Positions 39,270-50,790 are shown, counted from the first letter of the stretch. The stretch is DNA of 64,000 nt from Bursaphelenchus xylophilus (GCA_904066235.2 CAJFCV020000003.1:5704001-5768000), one strand, 5' to 3'. The notes: a model not told the origin generated them from the letters alone. Made by a program: numbers and translations.

Positions 39270-42200
39270 ATGGATGCCATGGGGCGTTTGGACGAGTGCC
39301 TAGAGCAGCTGAACCTAGGCGAGAGCCCTTGCAAGTCTTCTTCTGAACCGACTTACAGATCGAGGGTTGAGTGAGTTTTTTCGGATCTTGTTCTACTCGG
39401 CTTTCGACCTTGTAAGAGTAATTTCTTTGATTTATCGAGCTTTTCTTCCCTTTGCGACTCGATCTTTGCCTTAAAATTATATTACAATCGTATTTTCAGT
39501 GACATTGTGGCATATTATGAGAAGATGTTGTTGGCGAATGCGGAGCAGTTGATGAATTTGGCGAAGGAAGAACAATATTCATCGGCGCTACGCTCTTCTC
39601 GAAATATATCTCCGTTTTCATCTCCAACTACTCGCCGTCTCCCTGCATCTCGTTTCCCTTGTTATCGTTGGGAATGTTCGATATCTGATAACACTGTCAA
39701 TCGTTCTACTGTTCCTTCTCCCAACCGCTCAAAAAACATTGCCTTTATTGAAGATCTCAGTCCTCCAGAGTCGACTTTTCTTTCCAATGTTTCCACTTTC
39801 AACTCATCTGGATCGTCACCATATGTGAGTTGTTAAGTGACAATAAAAGCATTGCTTTAGTATGGGTATTATGGCAACACTCCCCCGCATTCGGCTGGGA
39901 GTACATGGAGTGATCTGAGTGAAGTGTTATTTGATCCAGAAGATGAAGACAGCAGTGCCTATCAAGTCCAACGAATAACCCGAGCGTATCGAACTCCTAA
40001 TCACTACCCTTTGTAAGTTTCTTTGTTTATTTAATTTATTCTGTTTCTTGATTTTATAGGCCCGAATGTCGAGAGGAATCTTCGTTCGACACCACTGCTT
40101 CTACTGTTACTAATTTGAATACCTCTTCCTTTTCCGAGTCTTCTTGGAGCTTTTGGGGTTTGGATATTCCAGCAGATGAGGAGTTTTTAAGTGTAGAAGA
40201 TACCTGCGAAGCCTCCTCGTCTAGTGTACAAGGAGACATCAGCCCATCTGTTCTTGGTCGAATATTCCAGTTCAAAATAAAAGACGAAGTTATTAATATT
40301 GATTTTAATGACGTAACAAATGGAGTTATCTACGATTACTCATGGAGATTGGATCTTTACGCTCCTCAATTTAGGGTAGGTCCAATAAACCTTACAGGGG
40401 AAATACTCCAAGTGCGACGCTCAGATTTTCTCTAAATTTTGCACACACATCGGGTATGGACTAAATATCAATTCCTGAAAGTTTTAGCTCGCGCTTTGCG
40501 GGCGCCGACGAGATATCGAACGATTTTTGCCGCCGAGAGAGCACGCTAAACGTGGAAAGCGGTCAGAGAGAAAACACCTTTTTGGCCATAACTTTGGCAG
40601 TTTCGAGCGGAAAAATTTGATTTTTTGTAGAAATCCTTTACTTTACGGTTGAAATAGGCATGAAACTTTTCGAGCCGAAATTCGGCAAAAAGTCCTAAAT
40701 TTTGGCCGACTTTTGGTCTAAAAATCTCGGTTGTTTCTGCAAAGCGCGAACTAGAATTCTCGCATACATCTTATAAAAAATTATTCTAAATTTGTGCCAA
40801 GTTTCATCAAAATCTGAGCGTCGCACTTGGAGTACTTCCCCTGTTATTTGTAAACCTCATGGGGCGAATTGGAACCACTTTGTTCGTTATTTCCCACATA
40901 TGTGCTACACCTATCTTCGACCGTTTCCAATATACAATAGTTTTCTGGTATCAAAAAACGGGAAATATGTGGATTAAGGGAAAACAACGAATTTGAACCT
41001 TTGGCCAAAAATATTCAAATGGTCCACGAAAATGAACCACCGCGAAAGTCTGTCCTCACTTTGACGGGCATTCCCTCAAACATAAGTATGCTCAATTTAA
41101 GCCATTTCTGATAAGTAGTCATGTTTTAATAAGTAGTACAGTGTTGTGAAAACATGAAATTGTGAATTACAGTAGGTTAATGAGAGAATTAGGCAGACGT
41201 GTTAAAGCCATATGTTATTGGGTGCTTACAGTCATTTTAAAAACAAAAACTCAAAATCGGTTTTTTCCTAGCTGGCGGCTAGCCGCGGCTGATAAAGTGA
41301 TTCAGTACTCGCGTTTTAATCGTTTTTGGTCTTTTGTAGAATGCTTTAATCGAACTAACCTTACGAAACCTATCCAAGATGTTGGACCAGAATATTACCC
41401 ACGCTGACGTCATCGAGAAGCCATCCGGATTGCGAAAAAGGTAAAAAGTCGGATTGGATTGTATATGTAGGTTAACGTGAAAAATACGATTTTTTTTTGA
41501 ATAGATATAAGGATGAATACATATAAGGAGCTCTCGAGAGCTCCCTGTCAAGAAATCGGGAGTTATTGCCTGTCAAGACGAAAAATATTAGATCGCTCTG
41601 TCGTTATATTAAATGCATAGGCTTTGTTTTAGGTAGCATAAATAACTAGATGAGGAGTCTTGTTCATGTTTTACGTGTAACAAACAAATATTTAGATTGG
41701 CTAATTCCATTCGTTCTCTGAAATTAAAAAAAGAACAAAGGAAAGGGACGTTCCAACGGAATCTGAAGGAAATCCGCAACCGAAGTGACATCAACTCCCC
41801 ACTCCCAGTTTTCATTCACTGTATTATGGATGCGATCTTAAACCAAGCCTCCCAGGCCGCTAATACGGGATTATTCCGAACGGCCGCTCTCAAGACTCGA
41901 GTCGAAGAATTGAGAAAAACTTGCGAAAATCTAGATGCGAATGACGTACTGCCATTAACCTTGGCTGATTCCAGCAATTTGATTATCTTGGCCGACATCT
42001 TCAAACAATTTATTCGGGAGATCCCTGGTCAATTACTTTCAAAGCCCATTTGGCAGTTGATGATGAAATGTGTAAATAAGAAGTGGTGTAATCAGGATGA
42101 ACAATTCGATGCCCTCAGGGCGTGCATTGCGTTGATTGATCTCGACAAAAGAGATGCCTTGTGTATCATCATGTTCTTTCTGAAACGATTGTCAAAATAT

Positions 42201-43178
42201 TCGGACGTTACTTTGGTAAGTTGAAGTGTGTTTAAACGTGAAATTATACTAATCTTCCTGTAACATGATTGTAAATTTTATAGATGACTGTTGACAATTT
42301 GGTCTCTGTGTTTATGCCCACCATCTGCAAGCTTCAGAATGATAATAACGATACCCCAGACGACTACCTCGCGAATTGTAAATCTCTGACAGCCCTCCTG
42401 TCACTCCTAATTTCTGAAGCTGATGATTTTTTCAAGTTGCCGACGGTGATACTTGTTGAATTAGAGAGCCCTCTTTCTTCGAAACGAAAGCGTAACATGA
42501 ATGACCATCTCAAATATGATCAAAGACAGTTATCGCATTCCGGTATTATATCGTCCTACTCTTTGAAAACAAACCAGGAATATCGTTCTGATGCTGTCCT
42601 GGAGATGAATACCGTTGATTTGTTTCGATTTCTGATAGAAAACAGAACCTGGGACCCGACATTTACTTCGTATCAGTATTTAAAAACCGTCAGTGACGAT
42701 ATTGAACTAATATCAGCGCGAACGAAATGGTGCCCTTCGGATGCCGAAGCCATTTGTATTTCACGGCAAGTCTTTTGCTGATCGACAAGTTTATGATTAA
42801 TTTAAATTAGTAAAAACTTAATTTCAGGATGTCCACTAGACATTACGCCAAGATCATTCGGAAGCACACTTTCATCTTGATTGAACGATCAGCCCCGCTG
42901 GCTGTTTACAACTCGAACTCCACGGTCATCCTCCGAAAACTTCATTTTATCCTCAGAAGAATCGATGCTCATCGAACGAATGTCACTTTTGTTTTAGGAA
43001 TAGATTTTAGGTATTTTTTTGTTATTTTCGGTACCAGATGTGCCATGGGAATCCTTTTCATGAGACTTATTTCAGAAACTCGAACAAGCAAGTATCATGC
43101 GACGATCTCATAAAACACACCTGTGATGTCATGGAAGCCCTAAAGGGTCGATTTCATACAGATCCAATATATTGTTAG
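39270..43178 (+). CDS. gei-1: DLC/STARD13-type RhoGAP with START domain (GEI-1-like), 9 exons, about 760 aa
   Basis: Exons: 39270-39370, 39500-39824, 39861-40012, 40060-40375, 41340-41440, 41696-42215, 42284-42765, 42828-43010, 43076-43178. These proteins switch off Rho GTPases at the membrane and bind lipid through START. The first four exons encode a Ser-rich disordered region; no SAM domain is visible. The RhoGAP domain (about residues 325-520) has PLPVFIHCIMDAIL, the arginine finger in NTGLFRTAALKTRV, IFKQFIREIPGQLL and the MTVDNLVSVFMPTI helix. The START domain (about 590-750) follows: WDPTFTSYQYLKTVSD, RHYAKIIRKHTFILIERSAP and THICRVDL-like TNVTFVLGIDFR. Intron 7 needs a GC-AG splice (CG|GCAAGT at 42766) to keep frame. 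Intron 4 holds a 449-bp MITE. Confidence 0.9.
40395..40843 (+). mobile_element. 449-bp inverted-repeat element (MITE), copy 2, TTA target duplication
   Basis: Same ends as 37227-37675 (CAGGGGAAATAC at the left, GGAGTACTTCCCCTG at the right). TTA is duplicated at 40392-40394 and 40844-40846. It lies in intron 4 of the RhoGAP-START gene. Confidence 0.88.
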
Positions 43179-43290
43179 CGGGTTATCTTCCTTCAAGCCA
43201 GTGTTGTAAATTTGTATCAAAGATTTATTAAATTAATTAACGTCTTGAAGGCCTTACATACAGTTTTATGTATCAAGCCAATTATATGCA

Positions 43291-43455
43291 GGTGACGTCA
43301 ATTTGACGCCATTTTGAAAAATTCTGTCAAATTAACATAACAACCATAGTAAAAATCCACAACAATTTTCCAAAAAACGTTCAATTTGACCATCAAAATG
43401 ACAGCAAAATTTGGCAAGACGAAAATCACGGTAATTTGACAACGTGACTAACGCG
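43291..43455. repeat. Dispersed repeat copy (CTGTCAAATTAACA family)
   Basis: It shares GCCATTTTGAAAAATTCTGT and TCAAATTAACA with 37700-37735. Inverted, it also shares the words GTCATTTTGATGGTCAAA and GAAC with 62660-62700. It is a short copy just past the RhoGAP gene. Confidence 0.6.
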
Positions 43456-43497
43456 TGAAGTTGACGAGTTAACAACCCTATTTGCAGTACTCTAAAG

Positions 43498-43925
43498 CGG
43501 AGGATAGGTTACCCCAAAAAACACATCACCCGGAGGATAGGTTGGTTACCCTTTACCAAAAAAAGAAAAAAAAATTTTTTGAAATGTTTTCTCTTCGGGA
43601 GTGGGAAAAAAGGATTTTTTGTAAAATTCAACAAAAAGGTGTCTCACTGAATATGAACTGTTGTGCCGCCAGCACTAAAATTATGTCTAAAATCGATGGT
43701 ACCACCTGGTACTATATAGTACCGCGTGTTTTTGGGCTCTACTGCACCAAACCTCGAAAACATTTCAAATTTTGTTCAATTTTCACAAAAAAATTTCTTT
43801 TTCCCACTCCTGAAGCGAAAACATGACAAAAAAAAATTTTTGTTCAGTAAAAGGCTAACGCGTCCTCCTTGATAACCTATCCGAAACTTGGGGTAACCTA
43901 TTGGCTAGGGGTAACCTATCCTCCG
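43498..43925. mobile_element. Inverted-repeat element with CGGAGGATAGGTTACCCC ends
   Basis: CGGAGGATAGGTTACCCC at 43498 is matched inverted at 43908-43925. Subterminal repeats of GATAGGTT/AACCTATC occur at both sides. The interior carries inverted units (AAATGTTTTCTCTTCGGGAG; CCTGAAGCGAAAACATG) related to those at 3.4-3.8 kb. No coding frame. Confidence 0.7.
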
Positions 43926-44150
43926 AGGACGAAATAATAATCGATGCGGATGTGGAAATCAACGGACAAAAAAACATGGAGAATAAAAAAAATCAAAAAG
44001 AACAAAAAACATGGAGAATTAAAAAATCGGAAAGTTTGAATAAACTATCTTCGCGGCGGCACACACGGAAAAAGTTGCATTTCTTTTGTCACCCTGCATA
44101 AAAAATACGATTCATGTTAGTAGGAATAAAGTTTACAGACAAAAGGGAAA

Positions 44151-45228
44151 TCAGTCATCATTGTTGAACTTGTTCAGCTCCTCCTGGCTGATGTAGGACG
44201 CGGTGGCACAGCTGTTGTCATCTGAAGTCACGGGTCCCCTCATCATATAACTATAATGGGTATTACCTTATTGTAATAATCATCTCACCGGACTTTATTT
44301 CAACTTACGGAGTGTTTCTCAGCCATTCTGAACCGATAATTTGATGCAGATTTACTCTCTTTCTGGGGTCTGGATGGAGCATACGGTAGATCAACTTCCG
44401 GGCGGGGTCTGACGGGCACGAATGGGGAAATCGGACGCGGTGATCTCTCTGCATTGAAATCATTTCCTGCGGCTTCCGATCATCAAAGGGCATGATCCCT
44501 GTCAACATGACGTACAACACAACTCCAGCACTCCAGATGTCCACGGCGTTGTCCGCGTACTCAATCGATTGCATAATCTCCAGAGCAACGTAAGCTTTGG
44601 AACCACAATAGGTCCGGGAAACTTCCCCATCTCTAAAATATTTAAGTGGCGTGTACAAATCACTAACACACTTACTGCATAAATCTGGCAAAGCCAAAGT
44701 CACCGATCTTCAAATTGTTGTGTTCGTCCAAGAAAAGATTCTCACATTTGAGATCCCGATGAAGAATCTTCATAGTCTCCAGATATCTGAGGCCTTCCAC
44801 AAATTGGCGGAACAGAAGACGACCCTCCAATTCATCGATCCTCTTCTTACTTTTGATCAAACGAAGGAGATCTCCATTTCCAGCATACTCCTCCACCATA
44901 CATATGTACTCGTTGGTTTTAATGACCTTATCGTCAAGTTGCTTTCACATAGCACACTTACCTCGAAAACCTTGATCACATTGGGATGATCGAGTTGGAC
45001 GACGAGTTTGATTTCCCTTGGCAGAAAACGACGAGTGTACTCATTCTTCTGTCGTCGGTCAATCTTTTTCACAGCGACCAACTTGTTCAATTTGTTGGAA
45101 TAGGCGACCAGAACTTTGGAGTATGATCCCGTCCCAAGAACTCGATTGCGGAGAACGACTTTGTTGTTGAGGAGGAGTTCCCTCATGTGGAATGAGGCTG
45201 AGCTTTCACTAGTTTCTGCTTGAGCCAT
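44151..45228 (-). CDS. Testis-specific-serine-kinase-like protein kinase, 4 exons, about 313 aa
   Basis: Exons (minus): 45228-44962, 44926-44676, 44632-44309, 44250-44151. Ser/Thr kinase of the TSSK branch of the CaMK group, which by family knowledge acts in sperm development. Visible parts: GTGSYSKV glycine loop, VAVKKID with the ATP lysine, FLPREIKLVVQLDHPNVIKV, the catalytic HRDLKCENLFLDEHNNLKIG, DFGFARF, TYCGSKAYVALEI, and DIWSAGVVLYVMLTGIMPFD. The last kinase block is HPDPRKRVNLHQIIGSEWL. HRDLKCEN is typical of TSSKs. The usual APE after the activation loop reads ALE, a mild departure. A short C-terminal tail of about 30 residues ends NNDD. Activity is expected because the Lys, HRD Asp and DFG Asp are all present. 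Confidence 0.92.
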
Positions 45229-46049
45229 AGGTAACAAACGCAGAACCAGAAAAGACAGCCGGGCAACCGAACCCACCAACTCCCAAAATAACAAATAATT
45301 TTACTCGTACGCCTTTCCGGGCTGGCTACATTCCGGGCATGACTAAACCGGGCTATAGTGTTTCTTAATTACCGCATATGATGTTGCCATAGTTTTGTAC
45401 TGTACGATCGTATCATACTCTCATGCTACTACTACATACACGTACCCATAAGTCTTGCCAATTTTTTCGTCGTCGATTTGTGCGAACCCCTGTGAGGATT
45501 GGAACGCATTACACAAAAACGTACATGACAAGGCTACATAAAATCCACTTGCTTTTCACACTAGCATTAAAAAATTGGCTGCTGATTAAAATGGATATAT
45601 TCTTTGGAAAATTAGGTGTGTAAGCCCACTAAACGTGAAAATACGACGCAGGAGAGCTTTGGCAATAATTCCAGTCAGCGCTGCGACGCAGCGACACAAG
45701 CGCCATAACGATGATATAACCAACATGAAAACTGTGCACTCATATTTTTCAGATCCAATTTCACAAGAAAGTGTTGGATGTCATTGTGTATCATAAGTAA
45801 TCTGCGCTTGTTTATAAATATAATGGTGCAAAAATCACCGCCTGTGCCAGTTGTGTCTTGAGATAAACACATTCAAAAATTTCCCAACTAAAAAATTACG
45901 CAAGCTTAAATAAAATGCGCATGTGATTTAGAACGGAACTCACTCGTAATGGGACTTTAATCCTCAAACCCGAAAATGATCAAGGCTTATGGACCCCCAA
46001 TAAAGGCAAAACGATTTTTTATGTGTCGATCAAACATTATAACCGACTA
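45229..46049. other. Intergenic, no gene seen
   Basis: Upstream of the kinase gene. Short frames only, with no recognisable protein, tRNA or repeat family. Confidence 0.4.
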
Positions 46050-46057
46050 GTATAAAT

Positions 46058-46874
46058 TAGAGGTGGCAATCGGGCCGGGCCGGGCCGATTTTTGCGGCCC
46101 GGCCCGCGGGCCGAAGTGACCAGGCCGGCAGGGCTTTTTCAAATTTGCTCAGGCCCGGCCCGGCCCGATGAAAGCCCAGGCCGGCCCGGCCCGGCCCGGT
46201 TTGGCCCGCTAATACAGAAAAGTTGGATGAAAGTCTTTGCACTTTCTACTGGAAGTTCTTATGCTTTCCAGAAGGTTTTTACGTGTGTCTGCGCGAAATT
46301 AAAAAGTCTAGTCGGATGACTGGAACATCCGTACAGGTAGCTAAAACCTATAAGGGAATGGTCTGAACTTCCCCCAGCGTTAGCCAAAAAGTTGGATTGT
46401 GTTAAATTTTTAAATCCTATAGGAAGTTAGCTATAGTATAAAAGTATGGACGTTATAAGGTACATGGTTAACCAAAAAATGTTTAAACACTTTCATTTAC
46501 ATCAAGGAATCAAAAGTACAGTGAAATTTTTAAATTTATCATAAAAAATTCGAAGATTTTTGCCCGATCCTTGCATATTTGGGTGGGATTTTACATATAC
46601 ATAATAAGTTACATATACATATACATAATTTTAAAAAGTAGTAAAACAGCGTATAAGTCAAAAAAGGTTTAATCTAATTTCCATCCATTCTACAAAGCAT
46701 TTGTGCTTTATTTTGCTGGTTTAGCATTAAAAATTTTTTACTTATCTACCTTCGGGCCGGGCCGGGCCGAAAGCGTCGGCCCGGCCCGCGGGCCGAAGCG
46801 GTCAGGCCGGCCCAGGGCTTTTTCAAATCTGCTCAGGCCCGGCCCGGCCCGGCCCAGCCCGATTGCCACCTCTA
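46058..46874. mobile_element. hAT-like non-autonomous element, 817 bp, perfect 8-bp target duplication
   Basis: Terminal inverted repeats TAGAGGTGGCAATCGGGC (left) and GCCCGATTGCCACCTCTA (right) are flanked by exact direct repeats GTATAAAT at 46050-46057 and 46875-46882. An 8-bp duplication and ends resembling CAGAGGTGG-type repeats are features of the hAT superfamily. Both ends carry G+C-rich blocks of GGGCCGGGCC units with a shared GGGCTTTTTCAAAT word, around an AT-rich core. No transposase frame. Confidence 0.85.
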
Positions 46875-46889
46875 GTATAAATAATATGT

Positions 46890-47412
46890 AGTAGCGAAAA
46901 AACTGTGGGGTTATTGTTCAACGAATATGAAGAAGTCGATTTTTTCATAAAAAAATTGATTCGCTTTGAAACAGTTTAACGTTATACATATTTACATGGT
47001 AAGTATATGTACATAAGGAACGCTATAGGCCGGTTTACTCAGGCCCGGAATGTCGGCGTGCCTTAATCCTTGATATTTTATCTTGTAAATCTTAAAACGG
47101 TGCATCATAGTGAAAACATGCTTTGCTTTTGTTCTTTATAGAGCTCTATATAGAGATCTATCTCTTTCACGCGTTTGAAATTCAAATTTTAGCCAAGGGT
47201 TTTGAGTCCTAAGACGACATTGGCATTATGTTTGTGTGTCAGAAATTTATATTTTATGAAACAAAAAAGATCGAATTGTTGGAAGAGAAAGAATTCAAGT
47301 TCTTTATAGATGTTGTCGCAATCAGTATTGATTTTCGTGGTTGTACATAATTTTTAATCTCGGAATACTTAATATCGATTGTAATATTTATTTTCAGAAC
47401 ATATGAGTCTGC
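46890..47412. other. Upstream region of rab-30
   Basis: AT-rich. A TATTTTCAG acceptor ends 47398, 14 nt before the rab-30 start codon, fitting a spliced-leader site or a 5' UTR intron. No other gene seen. Confidence 0.45.
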
Positions 47413-48200
47413 ATGGAAGACTATAAATATCTTTTTAAGGTGGTATTGGTTGGAAATGCAGGTGTTGGAAAGACTTGCTTGGTCAGGAAGTTTACTCAGG
47501 TAAGAATCGATGGCTGATTGTTATTGAACTGACTTTTAGGGAATCTTTCCTCCAGGGCAAAGTGCAACGATTGGAGTCGATTTCATGATAAAAACTGTCA
47601 AAGTAGACGAGGATAAAATCAAGGTTTGTTCGTCATGTGTTATTGCTTATATTTTTAGCTTCAAATTTGGGACACTGCTGGCCAGGAGCGATTCAGATCG
47701 ATCACTCAGAGTTATTACAGATCAGCACATGCTATAGTGTTGGTGTACGATGTAGCATGCCAACCAAGCTTTGATTGTCTACCAGAATGGCTTGGAGAAA
47801 TCGAACAATATGCGAATCGAAGAGTTTTAAAGATATTAGTGGGTAAGTGTTGTGGTTTATCCATGTTTTTTATTTTTTTATTTATTTTAGGTAACAAAGT
47901 GGATAAAGAAGAAGAAAGGGAAGTGCCCGAGAGGATTGGGAAGAACTTTGCTGATGCCAACGGGTTCGATTACTTTTTAGAGACGTCGGCATTAGACGCT
48001 ACGAACGTGGACACACTCTTTCAGGAAGTCGCCTCAAGGTTGACAAATGATATGAAAAATAGTGATGAACAGTGAGTTTCGACGTCTTTTATTTATCTGA
48101 TTTTAGGTATCACGGCGCCAAGAATAACAGTGCCAATGGGAGTATCACACTACTTGACAGGGCCCAGCAACAGGTCAACAATTGTTGTGGGCGATCGTGA
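47413..48200 (+). CDS. rab-30: RAB-30 small GTPase, 5 exons, 209 aa
   Basis: Exons: 47413-47499, 47540-47623, 47659-47842, 47891-48071, 48107-48200. Golgi-associated Rab by family knowledge. The P-loop GNAGVGKTCLVRKFTQ, switch I GQSATIGVDFMIKTV, WDTAGQERFRSITQSYYRSA and the NKVD and ETSA guanine-binding motifs are all intact. The block GIFPPGQSATIGVDFM and the EWLGEIEQYA helix are specific to the RAB30 subfamily. The C-terminus CCGRS gives a two-cysteine prenylation motif followed by three residues, as in human RAB30 (CCNFN). Introns are 35-48 nt. The bZIP gene follows 208 bp downstream on the same strand. Confidence 0.96.
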
Positions 48201-48314
48201 GAACTTGTATAATATCACAATATGTAAATTGCTTGGGGTGGGTTATGTTTATATTGTTTCACTTTACACATTGAAGCCTGTGATACTTTTTTAAATATTT
48301 TACACAAGTATTAT

Positions 48315-48320
48315 AATAAA
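48315..48320 (+). terminator. Poly(A) signal AATAAA of rab-30
   Basis: Hexamer 115 bp past the rab-30 stop codon and about 90 bp before the splice acceptor that precedes the next start codon. This is the spacing expected within a nematode operon. Confidence 0.6.
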
Positions 48321-48399
48321 CGTGATATCATGAAATTTGTCTTGGCAGATGAAGGTATATTCCGTCATTTTGGTACTGATTGTAAAACACTTCCATAAT

Positions 48400-48408
48400 A
48401 ATATTTAG
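48400..48408 (+). promoter_or_regulatory. Probable spliced-leader acceptor for the bZIP gene
   Basis: AATATTTAG lies directly before the ATG at 48409, with no upstream donor of a plausible host exon other than rab-30 itself. Together with the short gap it suggests SL2-type trans-splicing of a downstream operon gene. Confidence 0.55.
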
Positions 48409-48684
48409 ATGTCACGTAATCCGGAACGCCCTTCAAAGAGAGCAGCCCAGAAGTCGGATGCCTCGGAAGATGATTATGTAATGAAACGTCAGAGAAATAA
48501 TGCCGCCGTAAACAAAACAAGGCAGAAGAAACGACAAGAAGAAGTTGAAACTATCCAGAGGGTCCAGGAACTTCGAGAAGAAAACAAAAACCTGGAGAGG
48601 ACAGTGGAATCTCTGAGGAATGAGCTCAATCTTCTAAAGGAGATGGTTCTATCATTTGCTTCTCAAAATAAAACAAATAAATAA
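48409..48684 (+). CDS. cebp-2: Small C/EBP-gamma-like bZIP protein, single exon, 91 aa
   Basis: The protein is almost entirely a bZIP domain. The basic region MKRQRNNAAVNKTRQKKRQE contains the N-x-A-A/V-x-x-S/T-R signature of C/EBP proteins (NNAAVNKTR). A heptad zipper follows: L in VQELREENKNLERTVESL and RNELNLLKEMVLSF. No activation domain is visible. The length matches C. elegans CEBP-2 and the domain resembles vertebrate CEBPG, which act as obligate heterodimer partners. The gene is intronless. Its AATAAA (48676-48681) overlaps the end of the coding region, and the synaptotagmin gene ends 22 bp away on the other strand. Confidence 0.92.
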   Translation: MSRNPERPSKRAAQKSDASEDDYVMKRQRNNAAVNKTRQKKRQEEVETIQRVQELREENKNLERTVESLRNELNLLKEMVLSFASQNKTNK

Positions 48685-48689
48685 TTATC

Positions 48690-48695
48690 TTTATT
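48690..48695 (-). terminator. Poly(A) signal of the synaptotagmin gene
   Basis: AATAAA on the minus strand only about 10 nt past the synaptotagmin stop codon (48706-48708). Cleavage downstream of it would place the transcript end inside the bZIP coding region of the opposite strand. Confidence 0.55.
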
Positions 48696-48705
48696 TGAGC
48701 AACTA

Positions 48706-50790
48706 CTACTCCTTATCCCGCCCTTGTAAAGTGTGCCACTTGACCACCGGTCTTCTTGTAATCATCATCTCAGCCCATTGCTCTTGACTTATTAGGCTAC
48801 ATGAACTCATGTTCAGGTGAGGAGAACTGAGAACAACAGCTCCAATGAAGTCGTTCTTGCTCATCTTGTCATAATCCCACACACTCACTACCATGTGTAC
48901 CCTCTAAACAGTAAGTCATTACGGATAAATGTACTTACTTCCATTTGTTCTGGTGGGATTTTAAATTGGAAACTCTCGTTGTAATATGGATTTAATGTCT
49001 TGAATTTAATTGATGTCTTCTTTTTATGTACCAGCTTTTTTTGTTCATATATATACAATTTAACATACGGATCTGAAAGCATAAATAATTGACAGTGACA
49101 GCCTTAAGGCAGTGTATCGTTTTCCTCAACAAACATACCCGAGGAGCCCCCCATGTCCATCTTTTTAAGGTTTCTGGCCTCCATAATAGTAACAGTTAGG
49201 GTACTGGTGGCTGGCCTGTATCTCATGGAGAAACAAATGTCTCCTAGCCGGGATTCCTAAACAATGTATTTCCATGCGACAAAAGCAATGAATATAAAAA
49301 GTATCCGAAATGCACTTACCATGTCACTATCATTATCAGGCTTCTGCAAGTGCATAACTTGGTCGCTGACGTCGCCGAAGTCATAATTCTCCAGAGGAAT
49401 CGAAATTTGTCCAATTCGGTCGTCCTTGCTGAGTCTGTCAAAGTCATAGACAACTATCTGCAGGGTCTTCCGCTGGAGCTCATTAAAGTTGAGGCTGAAG
49501 AGGAAGGTCTCATTGAAGACCGGGTTTAGAGAATTCCGTTTTATTTTTGTTTCGAACTTTGGTTTTCGATCTGGGATTAATGTTAATTTAACATAAGGAT
49601 CAGACATCCCATTTCTGTCCATTGCTGGCAGATCTCGACATTCCAGGATGGTGACGGCCAGCTGAAAGAGATGTCCATCTTAATTAACATACTGTTTTGC
49701 CTGTTCGCAGCTTTCGAGGTTCTTAGATATTCTGGGAGATTTGTCATCACAAATAAATTCTTCAGTTCCCATGCCTATTTGTTTTTCCCCGCACCATAAA
49801 GTCTGTAGAATTTTGCCCAGTGCGTTCATCCCTCTTCTACGGACTTTACGATTATACCTTCGTATAATTTACTGGGAAATTCAGAAAGAGATAAAATTCA
49901 AAACATCCGGTGAATTTGAGGGATTAGAGCACTCTTTTATGTGTACTATAGCTAGCGTTCCATCCTTTCTATTTTTTAACATGCTGCTAGTTCTTTTCTA
50001 GAAGCGCCTGTGACAAGATTAACAAGATGTTCGCAAGAAGTGTAAAGAGATGTTCAGAACGCGTGAATCTAGCCGGAAAGGGCTGGATTGCGGGCCGGAA
50101 CCAAGAGCCGCCTCGTCTCAACTCAATCCCCCCGAATCACTGCTTTCTGAGAACCTGAAGCAATAATATTTGTTGTTGAAATATTCAGAAATCTTGGGAT
50201 TATAATAAATAATGCATAACCTAAGGCCACTCACAGTACAGCCCAATCGGATTAAGCACATCGCCCGAGTCCTGGGAAGCACGCGACACTTACTTTGTTA
50301 CTGGCAAAATCGTATTCCAGATTGAAATGGATGGTACCGTAGTTCATATGTTCGATGAATGTTTTGCTCGCCGATTCTCGTGGAATGGAATCAAAACTTT
50401 GAACCGAGGCATCACTGAGAAGACTTCCGGCTCCATTTAGTTTCTCGAGTATCTGCAGATGACATTTATTACATTCATTTTTTTCTTTCGGCCGTTTTCG
50501 ATATTTCGATTAGGCCCTATTAACAACGAGTCAAAGGAAAGCTTTCTCCCTCACAGTGGGCGCAAAGCGTTCAGAAAAATTCTCGTTGCTATGAACCCTC
50601 GAACACGTCGAGAAAAGGAATAAGATGAATAAACCGAGGGGAAACCTCTTCAACTTACCCGTTGTGTATCGCCGCTTCGACTGGTAGATGTAGAAGAAGT
50701 CTGCTTGCGAGGAATGCAGACAGTGAAGTAACGGAAAATTGGGTTACAGGAGAGAAGAACGTGATCGATCCAGAGCAGTCGACGTCTCAT
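48706..50790 (-). CDS. Synaptotagmin family protein, tandem C2 domains, 6 exons, about 360 aa
   Basis: Exons (minus): 50790-50659, 50452-50294, 49661-49320, 49256-49139, 49072-48939, 48903-48706. Calcium sensor family for vesicle fusion. C2A begins about residue 85 ([20 protein letters not shown]). It has [35 protein letters not shown] and [11 protein letters not shown], keeping the calcium-binding aspartates. C2B has [37 protein letters not shown] and [11 protein letters not shown], and ends with [19 protein letters not shown], the WHXL-type end typical of synaptotagmins. The N-terminus ([20 protein letters not shown]) is only weakly hydrophobic, so a membrane-spanning upstream exon may be missing. 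The exon could start at the acceptor near 50821. I cannot place it in a numbered subfamily. Confidence 0.88.
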
